Origin: Streptomyces adelaidensis | GTDB taxonomy: Bacteria > Actinomycetota > Actinomycetes > Streptomycetales > Streptomycetaceae | Direction of reading: 5' to 3' | NCBI RefSeq assembly: GCF_016598475.1 | Contig: NZ_JAEMUX010000014.1 | Location: 1-64,000, forward strand | Length of the DNA: 64,000 bases | Shown here: positions 36,115-44,700 of the stretch, piece by piece | Numbering within the stretch: position 1 is the first letter of the stretch | How the letters are laid out: each line of letters starts with the position of its first letter | Position numbers and translations under genes: made by a program | Notes under the pieces: generated by a model | What the model was told of the DNA's origin: nothing | Database searches by the model: none | The model's input: only the letters and a program-made list of their open reading frames with translations

Positions 36115-36966
36115 TCAGGCCGGGGCGGTGTCCGAAGGAGTGTCGGCGGGGTCGTCGTCGGCCTCGGCGGCGGCTTCGGCCGCTGCCTTGGCTCGTTCGT
36201 CCGCCGCGGCGCGGATGGACAGCCAGGCGGACTCCGCCGCCTGCTGCTCCGCTTCCTTCTTGCTGCGGCCGGTGCCGGTGCCGTACGAGACGCCTCCGAC
36301 GCGGGCGGCAGCGGTGAAGGTCTTCTCGTGGTCGGGGCCGGTCTCCGTGACCAGGTACTCGGGCACGCCGAGCCCCTCGGTCGCGGTGAGCTCCTGGAGA
36401 CTGGTCTTCCAGTCCAGGCCGGCTCCGAGGTTCGAGGACTTCTCGATCAGCGGGTCGAACAGGCGGTGCACCAACTCCCCCGCCGATTCCAGTCCTTGGT
36501 CGAGATAGACCGCACCGATCACCGCTTCTAGGGTGTCGGCGAGGATGGAAGCCTTGTCCCGGCCACCTGTGCCCTCTTCACCACGGCCGAGCCGGATGAA
36601 GGAGCCGAGGTCGAGCCCGCGGCCCACCTCCGCCAGCGCACGAGAGTTGACCACCGCGGCCCGCAGCTTGGCCAGTTGGCCTTCGGGCAGGTCGGGGTGG
36701 GTGCGGTACAGCGTGTCCGTGACCACGAGGCCGAGCACGGAGTCCCCGAGGAACTCCAGACGCTCGTTGGTCGGCAGACCGCCGTTCTCGTACGCGTACG
36801 AACGGTGGGTCAGCGCACGCACCAGAAGGGCGGACTCCAGCTGATAGCCGAGCCGCCCTTCCAGAAGCGTGTGGGACGAGGCTGTGTTCTCCGCCGCCTT
36901 CTTCTTGGCGGAGAGCTCCGCCTTGGCGTCATCCGCCTTCTTGGGGCTGGACACAGTGCCTCTCAC
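36115..36966 (-). CDS. rnc: Ribonuclease III (AbsB)
   Basis: RNase III cleaves double-stranded RNA in rRNA maturation and mRNA decay; in S. coelicolor it is known as AbsB and is needed for antibiotic production. The 283-residue protein has the catalytic signature [15 protein letters not shown], the second acidic site [15 protein letters not shown] and a C-terminal dsRNA-binding domain ([31 protein letters not shown]). An acidic Ala/Glu/Asp tail ends the protein. GTG at 36966 is used as start; a GTG at 36954 is an alternative. It follows rpmF by 8 bases. Confidence 0.95.
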   Translation of the reverse strand: MRGTVSSPKKADDAKAELSAKKKAAENTASSHTLLEGRLGYQLESALLVRALTHRSYAYENGGLPTNERLEFLGDSVLGLVVTDTLYRTHPDLPEGQLAKLRAAVVNSRALAEVGRGLDLGSFIRLGRGEEGTGGRDKASILADTLEAVIGAVYLDQGLESAGELVHRLFDPLIEKSSNLGAGLDWKTSLQELTATEGLGVPEYLVTETGPDHEKTFTAAARVGGVSYGTGTGRSKKEAEQQAAESAWLSIRAAADERAKAAAEAAAEADDDPADTPSDTAPA

Positions 36967-36973
36967 CAGCCGC

Positions 36974-37147
36974 TCAGACCTCGAGGACCTGGCGCTTGTT
37001 ATAGGTGCCACAAGACGGGCACGCGATGTGCTGCAGCTTGGGCTCGTGGCAGCGCTCGCACGACACCAGGTTGGGGACCGCAGCCTTCCACTGCGACCGG
37101 CGGTGGCGCGTGTTGCTGCGCGACATCTTCCGCTTCGGAACAGCCAC
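36974..37147 (-). CDS. rpmF: 50S ribosomal protein L32, zinc-binding (C+) form
   Basis: 57 residues from a GTG at 37147: [20 protein letters not shown], then the cysteine pairs CERCHEP and CPSCGTY that bind zinc. Streptomyces often have a second zinc-free copy under Zur control; this is the zinc form. GGAGAAG stands 7 bases upstream of the start. It is the middle gene of DUF177-rpmF-rnc. Confidence 0.96.
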   Translation of the reverse strand: MAVPKRKMSRSNTRHRRSQWKAAVPNLVSCERCHEPKLQHIACPSCGTYNKRQVLEV

Positions 37148-37149
37148 GG

Positions 37150-37794
37150 CTACTTCTCCTGCTTCTCGTCGACGCCCGGTTCGGCGCCGCTCATCTCGTC
37201 CTTCTCGCCATCTTCGAGTGAACCGGCGAGTCCCTGCAGTGCCGCCCAACGGATGTCGACGGCGTCATGGTGGTGGTCCGGGGCGTCAGCGAGCCGTTCT
37301 CCGCACTCGGAGCACAGGCCCGGACAGTCGTCCCGGCACACCGGCTGCATCGGCAGTGCGAGCACGACCGCATCACGCAGCACGGGTTCGAGGTCGAACA
37401 GACCGTCCTCGATGAAGAGCCTGTCCTCGTCGTCCTCGGCGTCGTCGGCCGGCTCCGCCACAGGGCGGCCCCGGTCGTCGGCGTCAGGGTACGAGAACAA
37501 CTCCTGGAAGTCCGCTTCGAGATCGAGCTCCAGCGGCTCCAGACACCTTACGCACTCCCCCTTGGCCAGTGCACGGGCGGTGCTTGTGACAAGCACCCCT
37601 TCCATGACCGACTCCAGACGGATTTCGAGCTCCACCGGGGCGCCTTCCGGCACTCCGACGACCCCCTTGATACCGAGGTCCTTGGGAGCGTCGACCGAAC
37701 GCGTCAGGCGCTGCTGCGCACCGGGCCGCCGGCCCAGCTCGTGTGTGTCGAACACGAGGGGGTTGCGGTGGTCGAGGCGGGCGTTCAGAGCCAT
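37150..37794 (-). CDS. DUF177 (YceD-like) protein
   Basis: This 214-residue protein matches the DUF177/YceD family almost always found before rpmF; it is linked with 23S rRNA or ribosome assembly. Marks are [38 protein letters not shown] and [17 protein letters not shown], which provides six cysteines that may bind zinc. The ATG at 37794 is chosen ([10 protein letters not shown]). It overlaps no other gene and precedes rpmF by two bases. Confidence 0.92.
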   Translation of the reverse strand: MALNARLDHRNPLVFDTHELGRRPGAQQRLTRSVDAPKDLGIKGVVGVPEGAPVELEIRLESVMEGVLVTSTARALAKGECVRCLEPLELDLEADFQELFSYPDADDRGRPVAEPADDAEDDEDRLFIEDGLFDLEPVLRDAVVLALPMQPVCRDDCPGLCSECGERLADAPDHHHDAVDIRWAALQGLAGSLEDGEKDEMSGAEPGVDEKQEK

Positions 37795-37951
37795 TTCAAC
37801 TTTCGGTCTTCGAATACGAACTCGGAGGAGGGGTGCTGCCCCTGTGTTCCGGGCAGCCCACGATCGCGGAGCGTCTTTTGCGGACAGCATGAACGCACGC
37901 GCGACCGAAGAGCCAGGATACTGGACCTTTCGCCATCGGCCCAATCCGCTG

Positions 37952-39058
37952 TCAGCGGCCCTGTTCGTAGCGGCGCAGCTGCTCCGCCGTGATCATGGTG
38001 GTGTCGAAGAGGCTGGTCTCGTCGAGGGCATTCGCCTGCGGCTGCGCATACCCCTGGTGCCCCTGGTGCCCCTGGTGCCCTTGCTGATCCTGGTGCCCCT
38101 GGGGGGCCTGGCTCGGGTCGTACGACGGCTGCTGCGGGTAGCCGGCCGCGTACGGGTCGGCCTGCTGGTAGCCGTAGGGGTCGGGCGCCTGCTGGGGCTG
38201 GGCGTACTGCTGCTGGTAGCCGCCGTACGGATCCTGCTGGTACGCCGTCGTCTGGTACACGTCCTGCTGCTGACCGTACGACTGCTGCTCCGGCACCGCG
38301 GGGGACTGCTGCGCGGGGGTTTCCGCGAGGCCAGCCAGGTAGTCGGCGTCGCTGGTGAGCTGCGGGGAGGCGCCGTCGTCGTTCAGGGAGAGGGCGCCGA
38401 GGTCGTCGGAGGCGATCCGGCCGTGCAGTTTCTGGCGGCCGCGGCCGACGGCCTCCAGGGTCTTGGCGAGGACCGCCTCGAAGGCACCGAGCTTGGCGTC
38501 CACGTAGGCGTCGGCGTCGCGGCGCAGGGTCTCGGGGTCGTGGCTGCGCTCGGGGGCGTCGTCCTCTTCGGGGTCGGCGTATCCCTGCCCGTCGAGGCCG
38601 GGGCCGGTGCCGAGCAGCTTCTCGCGGCCGCGGCCGACCGAGCCGAGGGTCTTGGTGAGGACGACCTCGAAGTTGGCGAGCTTGGAGTCGACGTAGTCGT
38701 CGGCCTCCGCGCGGACCGCCTCGGCCTCCTGGCGGGCCTCGCCGACGATGCGGTCGGCCTCGTTCTGGGAGCGGCGGGCGACCTCGGTGTCGGAGATCAG
38801 GGAGCCGCGCTCGGCGTGCGCGTTCTCGACGATCCGCTCGGCCTCCAGCCGGGCCCGCTCGACCAGGTGCTCACGGTCGCCGATCAGCTCCTGCGCCTGG
38901 GCGAGGGAGCCGGGCAGGGCCGCACGCACGTCTTCGAGCAGCGAGAGCAGGTCGGCGCGGTTGACCACGCACGAGGCCGACATGGGCATGCCCCGGGCGC
39001 CGGAGACCACCGAGACGATCTCGTCGAGCTTCTTCTGCACGTCCACCGTGTGGTCCAC
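37952..39058 (-). CDS. DivIVA-like coiled-coil protein with Gln/Tyr-rich tail
   Basis: The first ~90 residues are a coiled coil like those of DivIVA/ATP synthase b-type proteins (VVNRADLLSLLEDVRAALPG, then a heptad region). The middle has two tandem copies of a unit: DYVDSKLANFEVVLTKTLGS followed by VGRGREKLLG, and AYVDAKLGAFEAVLAKTLEA followed by VGRGRQKLHG. The tail is rich in Gln, Tyr, Pro and Gly, with a GHQ repeat. Such coiled-coil proteins organise apical growth in Streptomyces; this one is conserved here, between coaD and DUF177, with no firm function. Confidence 0.82.
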   Translation of the reverse strand: MDHTVDVQKKLDEIVSVVSGARGMPMSASCVVNRADLLSLLEDVRAALPGSLAQAQELIGDREHLVERARLEAERIVENAHAERGSLISDTEVARRSQNEADRIVGEARQEAEAVRAEADDYVDSKLANFEVVLTKTLGSVGRGREKLLGTGPGLDGQGYADPEEDDAPERSHDPETLRRDADAYVDAKLGAFEAVLAKTLEAVGRGRQKLHGRIASDDLGALSLNDDGASPQLTSDADYLAGLAETPAQQSPAVPEQQSYGQQQDVYQTTAYQQDPYGGYQQQYAQPQQAPDPYGYQQADPYAAGYPQQPSYDPSQAPQGHQDQQGHQGHQGHQGYAQPQANALDETSLFDTTMITAEQLRRYEQGR

Positions 39059-39146
39059 CGTGTGTTCGCCACTCTCTACAGCTGTGTTGGAGACGGTCGG
39101 GTCGACTGTACGGCCAGCGGACGACCCCCGTCCCGTCAGTGCTGAC

Positions 39147-40265
<1,119 letters not shown>

Positions 40266-40334
40266 TCACGGATCCAGTTTGGCAGCCGGAGGTGGGGGGT
40301 GCTTCTGCCTGGTGGGCGGCCGCAGGTGGGTGCG

Positions 40335-40360
40335 GGTTGCTCGCGCAGTTCCCTGCCCCC
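40335..40360. repeat. Dispersed Streptomyces intergenic repeat, diverged copy 3
   Basis: GGTTGCTCGCGCAGTTCCCT followed by GCCCCC matches 21 of 26 bases of the copy at 35999-36024. It lies downstream of recG, before rsmD. Confidence 0.55.
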
Positions 40361-40390
40361 CCAAAAAAAGCAAAAGCCGCGGCGGCGTCC

Positions 40391-42598
40391 CTACCCCTTG
40401 TCCAAGTACTGCTCTCTCTCCTCGTCCAGAAGGGCGTCCAGGGCTGTGCGCAGGCCCGGCAGGTGTTCCAGGTCCGGGTCGTCGGCCACTACCGCGGCCG
40501 CTTCCTCCCTGGCCTCCTCGATGATCTCCTCGTCGTCGATGACCGCCAGCATCCGGAGGCTGGTGCGGGCGCCGGACTGGGCCTGGCCGAGGACGTCGCC
40601 CTCGCGGCGTTGTTCGAGGTCGATGCGGGAGAGTTCGAAGCCGTCGAGGGTGGAGGCCACGGCGTTGAGGCGCTGGCGGGCCGCGGCGGCCTCGGGCATG
40701 TCGGTGACCAGGAGGCAGAGGCCGGGGGCGGAGCCTCGGCCCACGCGGCCGCGGAGCTGGTGGAGCTGGGAGACGCCGAAGCGGTCGGCGTCCATGATCA
40801 CCATGGCGGTGGCGTTCGGGACGTTGACGCCGACCTCGATGACCGTGGTGGCGACCAGGACGTGGGTCTCGCCGGCGGCGAAGCGGCGCATGACCGCGTC
40901 CTTGTCGTCGGGGTGCATACGGCCGTGCAGGACCTCGATCTTCAGGCCCTGGAGGGGGCCCTTGGCGAGTTGGTCGGCGACGGCGAGGACGGCGAGGGGC
41001 GGGCGCTTCTCGGCCTCGTCCTCGGGGGACTTCTTCCCGGTCTTCTTCGGGTCGTCCTCCTCGTCGCCGATGCGAGGGCAGACGACGTACGCCTGGTGGC
41101 CGTTCTCGACCTCCTCGCGGACGCGTTCCCAGGTGCGGGCGAGGAAGTGGGGCTTGTCGGCGGCGGGGACGACATGGCTGGCGATCGGGGAACGGCCGGC
41201 GGGGAGTTGGTCCAGGACCGAGGTCTCCAGGTCGCCGAAGACGGTCATGGCGACGGTGCGCGGGATGGGGGTGGCGGTCATGACGAGGAGGTGGGGCGGC
41301 TGCTTGCCCTTGCCGCGCAGGGCGTCGCGTTGTTCCACGCCGAAGCGGTGCTGTTCGTCCACCACGACCAGGCCCAGGTCGTGGAACTGGACCTTGTCCT
41401 CGATCAGCGCGTGGGTGCCGATGACGATGCCGGCCTCGCCGGTGACCAGGTCGAGCAGCGCCTGGCGGCGGCCCGCGGCGCCCATCGAGCCGGTGAGGAG
41501 CACCACCTTGGTGGCCTGCTCGGCGCCGCCCAGCATGCCGCCCTCGGCCAGCTCGCCCATCATCTCGGTGACCGACCGGTGGTGCTGCTGGGCGAGCACC
41601 TCGGTCGGCGCGAGCATCGCGGCCTGACCGCCGGCGTCGACGACGGCGAGCATGGCGCGCAGGGCCACCATGGTTTTCCCGCTGCCGACCTCTCCCTGGA
41701 GCAGCCGGTGCATCGGGTGCTCGGTGGCCAGGTCGTCGAAGATCTCCTTGGTGACCTTCAGCTGGCCGTCGGTGAGGGTGAAGGGGAGGCGGGCGTCGAA
41801 GGCGGTGAGGAGGCCGTCGGGGGTGGGTCTGCGGGGGACGGCCGGGAGTTGGGCGTCGGCGTGGCGGCGGCGGGCGAGGGCTACCTGGAGGACGAAGGCC
41901 TCGTCCCACTTGAGGCGGTCGCGGGCGCCTTCGATGTCCCCCTTGGTGTGCGGGCGGTGGATCTTCAGGAGGGCTTCGGGGAGGGAGACCAGGCCCCTGC
42001 CCTCGCGCAATGACTCGGGGAGCGGGTCCACGGCCTCCTGGGCGCTGGGGAGGGCCGTCTGGACCGCCTTGGCGATCTTCCAGGACTCCAGCTTGGCGGT
42101 GGCCGGGTAGATCGGGATGAGGGCGCCGGCCCAGGTGTCGACGGTCTCCGTGACGTCGTCGCCGCGCAGGAGTTCGTAGGCCGGGTGGGCGAGTTGGAGG
42201 CGGCGGTTGAAGACGGAGACCTTGCCGGCGAAGAGGGCGCGGGTGCCGGGGAGGAGGTCCTTGTGGGGTTTGTGGACGCCCGCGCCGAAGAAGACGAGCT
42301 GGAGGCGGCCGCTGCCGTCCGTGATGGTCACTTCGAGGCGCTGGCCCTTGCCCCGGGGTGCCTTGGCGGAGGCGAAGCTGTGCAGGCGGGCGTCGGCGAC
42401 CTGGGCGACCACCGTGACGTGCTCGTCCATGGGCAGGTCGGCGAGGTGGGTGAGCTGGCCGCGCTCCTCGTATCTGCGGGGATAGTGGTGCAGCAGGTCA
42501 CCGACGGTGTGCAGGCCGAGGTGCTCGGCCATCACCTTCGCGGTGGCGGCGCCGAGCGTGTTCTTGAGCGGTTCTTCGAGCGCGGGCACGAGATCCAT
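40391..42598 (-). CDS. recG: ATP-dependent DNA helicase RecG
   Basis: RecG regresses stalled replication forks. The 735-residue protein has the N-terminal wedge/OB domain (PRRYEERGQLTHLADL), Walker A GEVGSGKTMVALRAML, the DEQH box VVVDEQHRFGVEQRD and helicase motif VI region LRGRVGRGSAPGLCLLV. ATG at 42598 is used. It is divergent from the HSP90-like gene. Confidence 0.96.
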   Translation of the reverse strand: MDLVPALEEPLKNTLGAATAKVMAEHLGLHTVGDLLHHYPRRYEERGQLTHLADLPMDEHVTVVAQVADARLHSFASAKAPRGKGQRLEVTITDGSGRLQLVFFGAGVHKPHKDLLPGTRALFAGKVSVFNRRLQLAHPAYELLRGDDVTETVDTWAGALIPIYPATAKLESWKIAKAVQTALPSAQEAVDPLPESLREGRGLVSLPEALLKIHRPHTKGDIEGARDRLKWDEAFVLQVALARRRHADAQLPAVPRRPTPDGLLTAFDARLPFTLTDGQLKVTKEIFDDLATEHPMHRLLQGEVGSGKTMVALRAMLAVVDAGGQAAMLAPTEVLAQQHHRSVTEMMGELAEGGMLGGAEQATKVVLLTGSMGAAGRRQALLDLVTGEAGIVIGTHALIEDKVQFHDLGLVVVDEQHRFGVEQRDALRGKGKQPPHLLVMTATPIPRTVAMTVFGDLETSVLDQLPAGRSPIASHVVPAADKPHFLARTWERVREEVENGHQAYVVCPRIGDEEDDPKKTGKKSPEDEAEKRPPLAVLAVADQLAKGPLQGLKIEVLHGRMHPDDKDAVMRRFAAGETHVLVATTVIEVGVNVPNATAMVIMDADRFGVSQLHQLRGRVGRGSAPGLCLLVTDMPEAAAARQRLNAVASTLDGFELSRIDLEQRREGDVLGQAQSGARTSLRMLAVIDDEEIIEEAREEAAAVVADDPDLEHLPGLRTALDALLDEEREQYLDKG

Positions 42599-42789
42599 TG
42601 CACACCACGGCACTGACATTCCCGTATACGTACGTGAAATCCGCTGGTCAGACGGGTCGTTCGCGCCTAGGATGGCGCACTCCCGGGCCTGTGACAGGCC
42701 CGTACCCCATCCCGTCCGCGGTCACCGTCTCGCGGGACCGCCCGACCCCGCCGCCGTCGCCAGAAACCCACCCCACCGGCGCTGCGACG

Positions 42790-44700
42790 ATGGATTCAAT
42801 GACCTCACAGTCATCCCAGGCATCCCAGACTCCTCAGTCACCCCAGTCACCTCATACGTTCCAGGTCGATCTGCGTGGCCTGGTGGATCTGCTCTCGCAC
42901 CACCTGTATTCCAGTCCGAAGGTCTACCTGCGCGAGCTGCTGCAGAACGCCGTGGACGCGATCACCGCGCGACGTGCCGAGCAGCCGGACGCGCCCGCCC
43001 GGGTGCGGCTGTTCGCCGAGGGCGGCGCGCTGCGGGTGGAGGACTCCGGTATCGGGCTCACCGAGGCGGACGTGCACAATCTGCTCGCCACGATCGGTCG
43101 CAGTTCCAAGCGCGACGACGGGATCCAGGAGGTCCGCTCGGACTTCCTGGGGCAGTTCGGCATCGGGCTGCTGGCCTGTTTCGTGGTCGCCGAGCGCATC
43201 CGCGTGGTCAGCCGCAGCGCCCGTACGCCGGACGCGCCGCCCGTGGAGTGGACGGCGGCCGACGACGGCTCGTACACCGTGCGGACGCTGCCCGACGAGG
43301 CGCGCCCCGAGCCGGGCACGACCGTGCATCTGGTCGCGCGGCCCGGCGCCGCCGACTGGCTCGGCGCCGAGCGGGTGCTGTCCCTGGCGCGGGACTTCGG
43401 GGCGCTGCTGCCGTACGACGTCCGGGTGGGCGACGAGGCGGTCACCGATCTGCCGGCGCCCTGGGACCGGGCGTATCCCTCCCCCGCCACCCGTCGGGTG
43501 GCGCTGGCCCGGCACTGTCACGACCTGTTCGGGTTCACTCCGCTGGACTCGATCGAGCTGGATGTGCCGCTGGCCGGGATTCGGGGCGTGGCGTACGTCC
43601 TGCCGTCGGCCGTCAGTCCGGCCCAGCGGGCGAGCCACCGGGTGCATCTGAAGGGCATGCTGCTCACCGAGCGGGCCGAACAACTGCTGCCGGACTGGGC
43701 GTTCTTCGTGCGGTGCGTGCTGGACACGGACAGTCTGCGGCCCACGGCGTCGCGCGAGTCGCTGTACGAGGACGAGACCCTGGCGGCCGTACGGGAGGCG
43801 CTGGGCGAACGGATCCGCGGCTGGCTCACCGGGCTCGCCGCCGGTGATCCGGAGCGGCTGGCGGCCTTCCTGTCGGTGCACCACCTGGGGGTGAAGTCGC
43901 TGGCGCGGCACGACAAGGAGATGCTGCGCACGATGCTGCCGTGGCTCCCCTTCGAGACGACCGACGGACGGCTGTCCCTGGAGGAGTTCGCGCAGCGGCA
44001 CCCGGTGGTGCACTTCACGCGGACGGTAGAGGAGTACCGCCAGGTCGCGGCGATCGCCTCCGCGCAGGGCGTCGGGGTGGTCAACGGCGGTTACACGTAC
44101 GACAGCGAGCTGGTCGAGGCGCTGCCGTCGGTGCGCCCGGGGACGGTGGTCGCGGAGCTGGACGCCGACACGGTGACCGCGCACCTGGACTCGCTGGACC
44201 CGGACGAGGAGCTGGCGCTCGCGGGCTTCCTGTCGGCCGCGCGGGCCAGACTCGACTCCCTGGGGTGCGATGTCGTCCTGCGGGCCTTTCACCCGCTGTC
44301 CGTGCCGGCGCTGCATCTGGACGACCGGTCCGCCCGGCACGAGCAGGCGCGTGCGGAGGCCGAGGAGCAGGCCGACGACCTGTGGGCGGGCATCCTCGGC
44401 TCCCTGCGGGGCAGTGCCCCGCGCGCGCGGCTGGTGCTCAACCATCTCAACCCGTTGATCCGGCGGATCAGTTCCCTGACCGACCGCGAGCTGATCGGCA
44501 CGGCCACCGAGTCGCTCTACGGGCAGGCCCTGCTGATGGCCCAGCGGCCGCTGAGGCCCGCGGACTCGGCGCTGCTGAACCGCGCTTTCATCGGCCTGCT
44601 GGAGTGGGCCACACACACCGAGCCCGGGTCCGGGCCCGCGTCCGGACCCGGCTCCGCGTCCGGACCCGGTTCCGGTTCCGGGGAGGGTGGTCGCGGATGA
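42790..44700 (+). CDS. HSP90-family ATPase (divergent HtpG)
   Basis: A 636-residue GHKL ATPase. The N-terminal ATP pocket shows the N-box YLRELLQNAVDAITARR with the catalytic Glu, VEDSGIGLTEADV, LLATIGRSSKRD, and FLGQFGIGLLACFVVAERI. A middle domain has FVRCVLDTDSLRPTASRESL. The C-terminal portion differs from standard HtpG and ends in a low-complexity Gly/Ser/Pro tail without an MEEVD motif. The start at 42790 (MDSMTSQSSQ) has no strong ribosome-binding site. The stop overlaps the start of the next gene (ATGA), so the two proteins should be made together and probably act together. It is divergent from recG. Confidence 0.88.
   Translation: MDSMTSQSSQASQTPQSPQSPHTFQVDLRGLVDLLSHHLYSSPKVYLRELLQNAVDAITARRAEQPDAPARVRLFAEGGALRVEDSGIGLTEADVHNLLATIGRSSKRDDGIQEVRSDFLGQFGIGLLACFVVAERIRVVSRSARTPDAPPVEWTAADDGSYTVRTLPDEARPEPGTTVHLVARPGAADWLGAERVLSLARDFGALLPYDVRVGDEAVTDLPAPWDRAYPSPATRRVALARHCHDLFGFTPLDSIELDVPLAGIRGVAYVLPSAVSPAQRASHRVHLKGMLLTERAEQLLPDWAFFVRCVLDTDSLRPTASRESLYEDETLAAVREALGERIRGWLTGLAAGDPERLAAFLSVHHLGVKSLARHDKEMLRTMLPWLPFETTDGRLSLEEFAQRHPVVHFTRTVEEYRQVAAIASAQGVGVVNGGYTYDSELVEALPSVRPGTVVAELDADTVTAHLDSLDPDEELALAGFLSAARARLDSLGCDVVLRAFHPLSVPALHLDDRSARHEQARAEAEEQADDLWAGILGSLRGSAPRARLVLNHLNPLIRRISSLTDRELIGTATESLYGQALLMAQRPLRPADSALLNRAFIGLLEWATHTEPGSGPASGPGSASGPGSGSGEGGRG

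Noticed and set aside
43941..44696. Upstream extension of the TPR reading frame into the HSP90 gene
   Set aside because: The extension is an Arg/Gly/Ala-rich shadow of HSP90; the ATG at 44697 overlaps the HSP90 stop as a typical coupled start.
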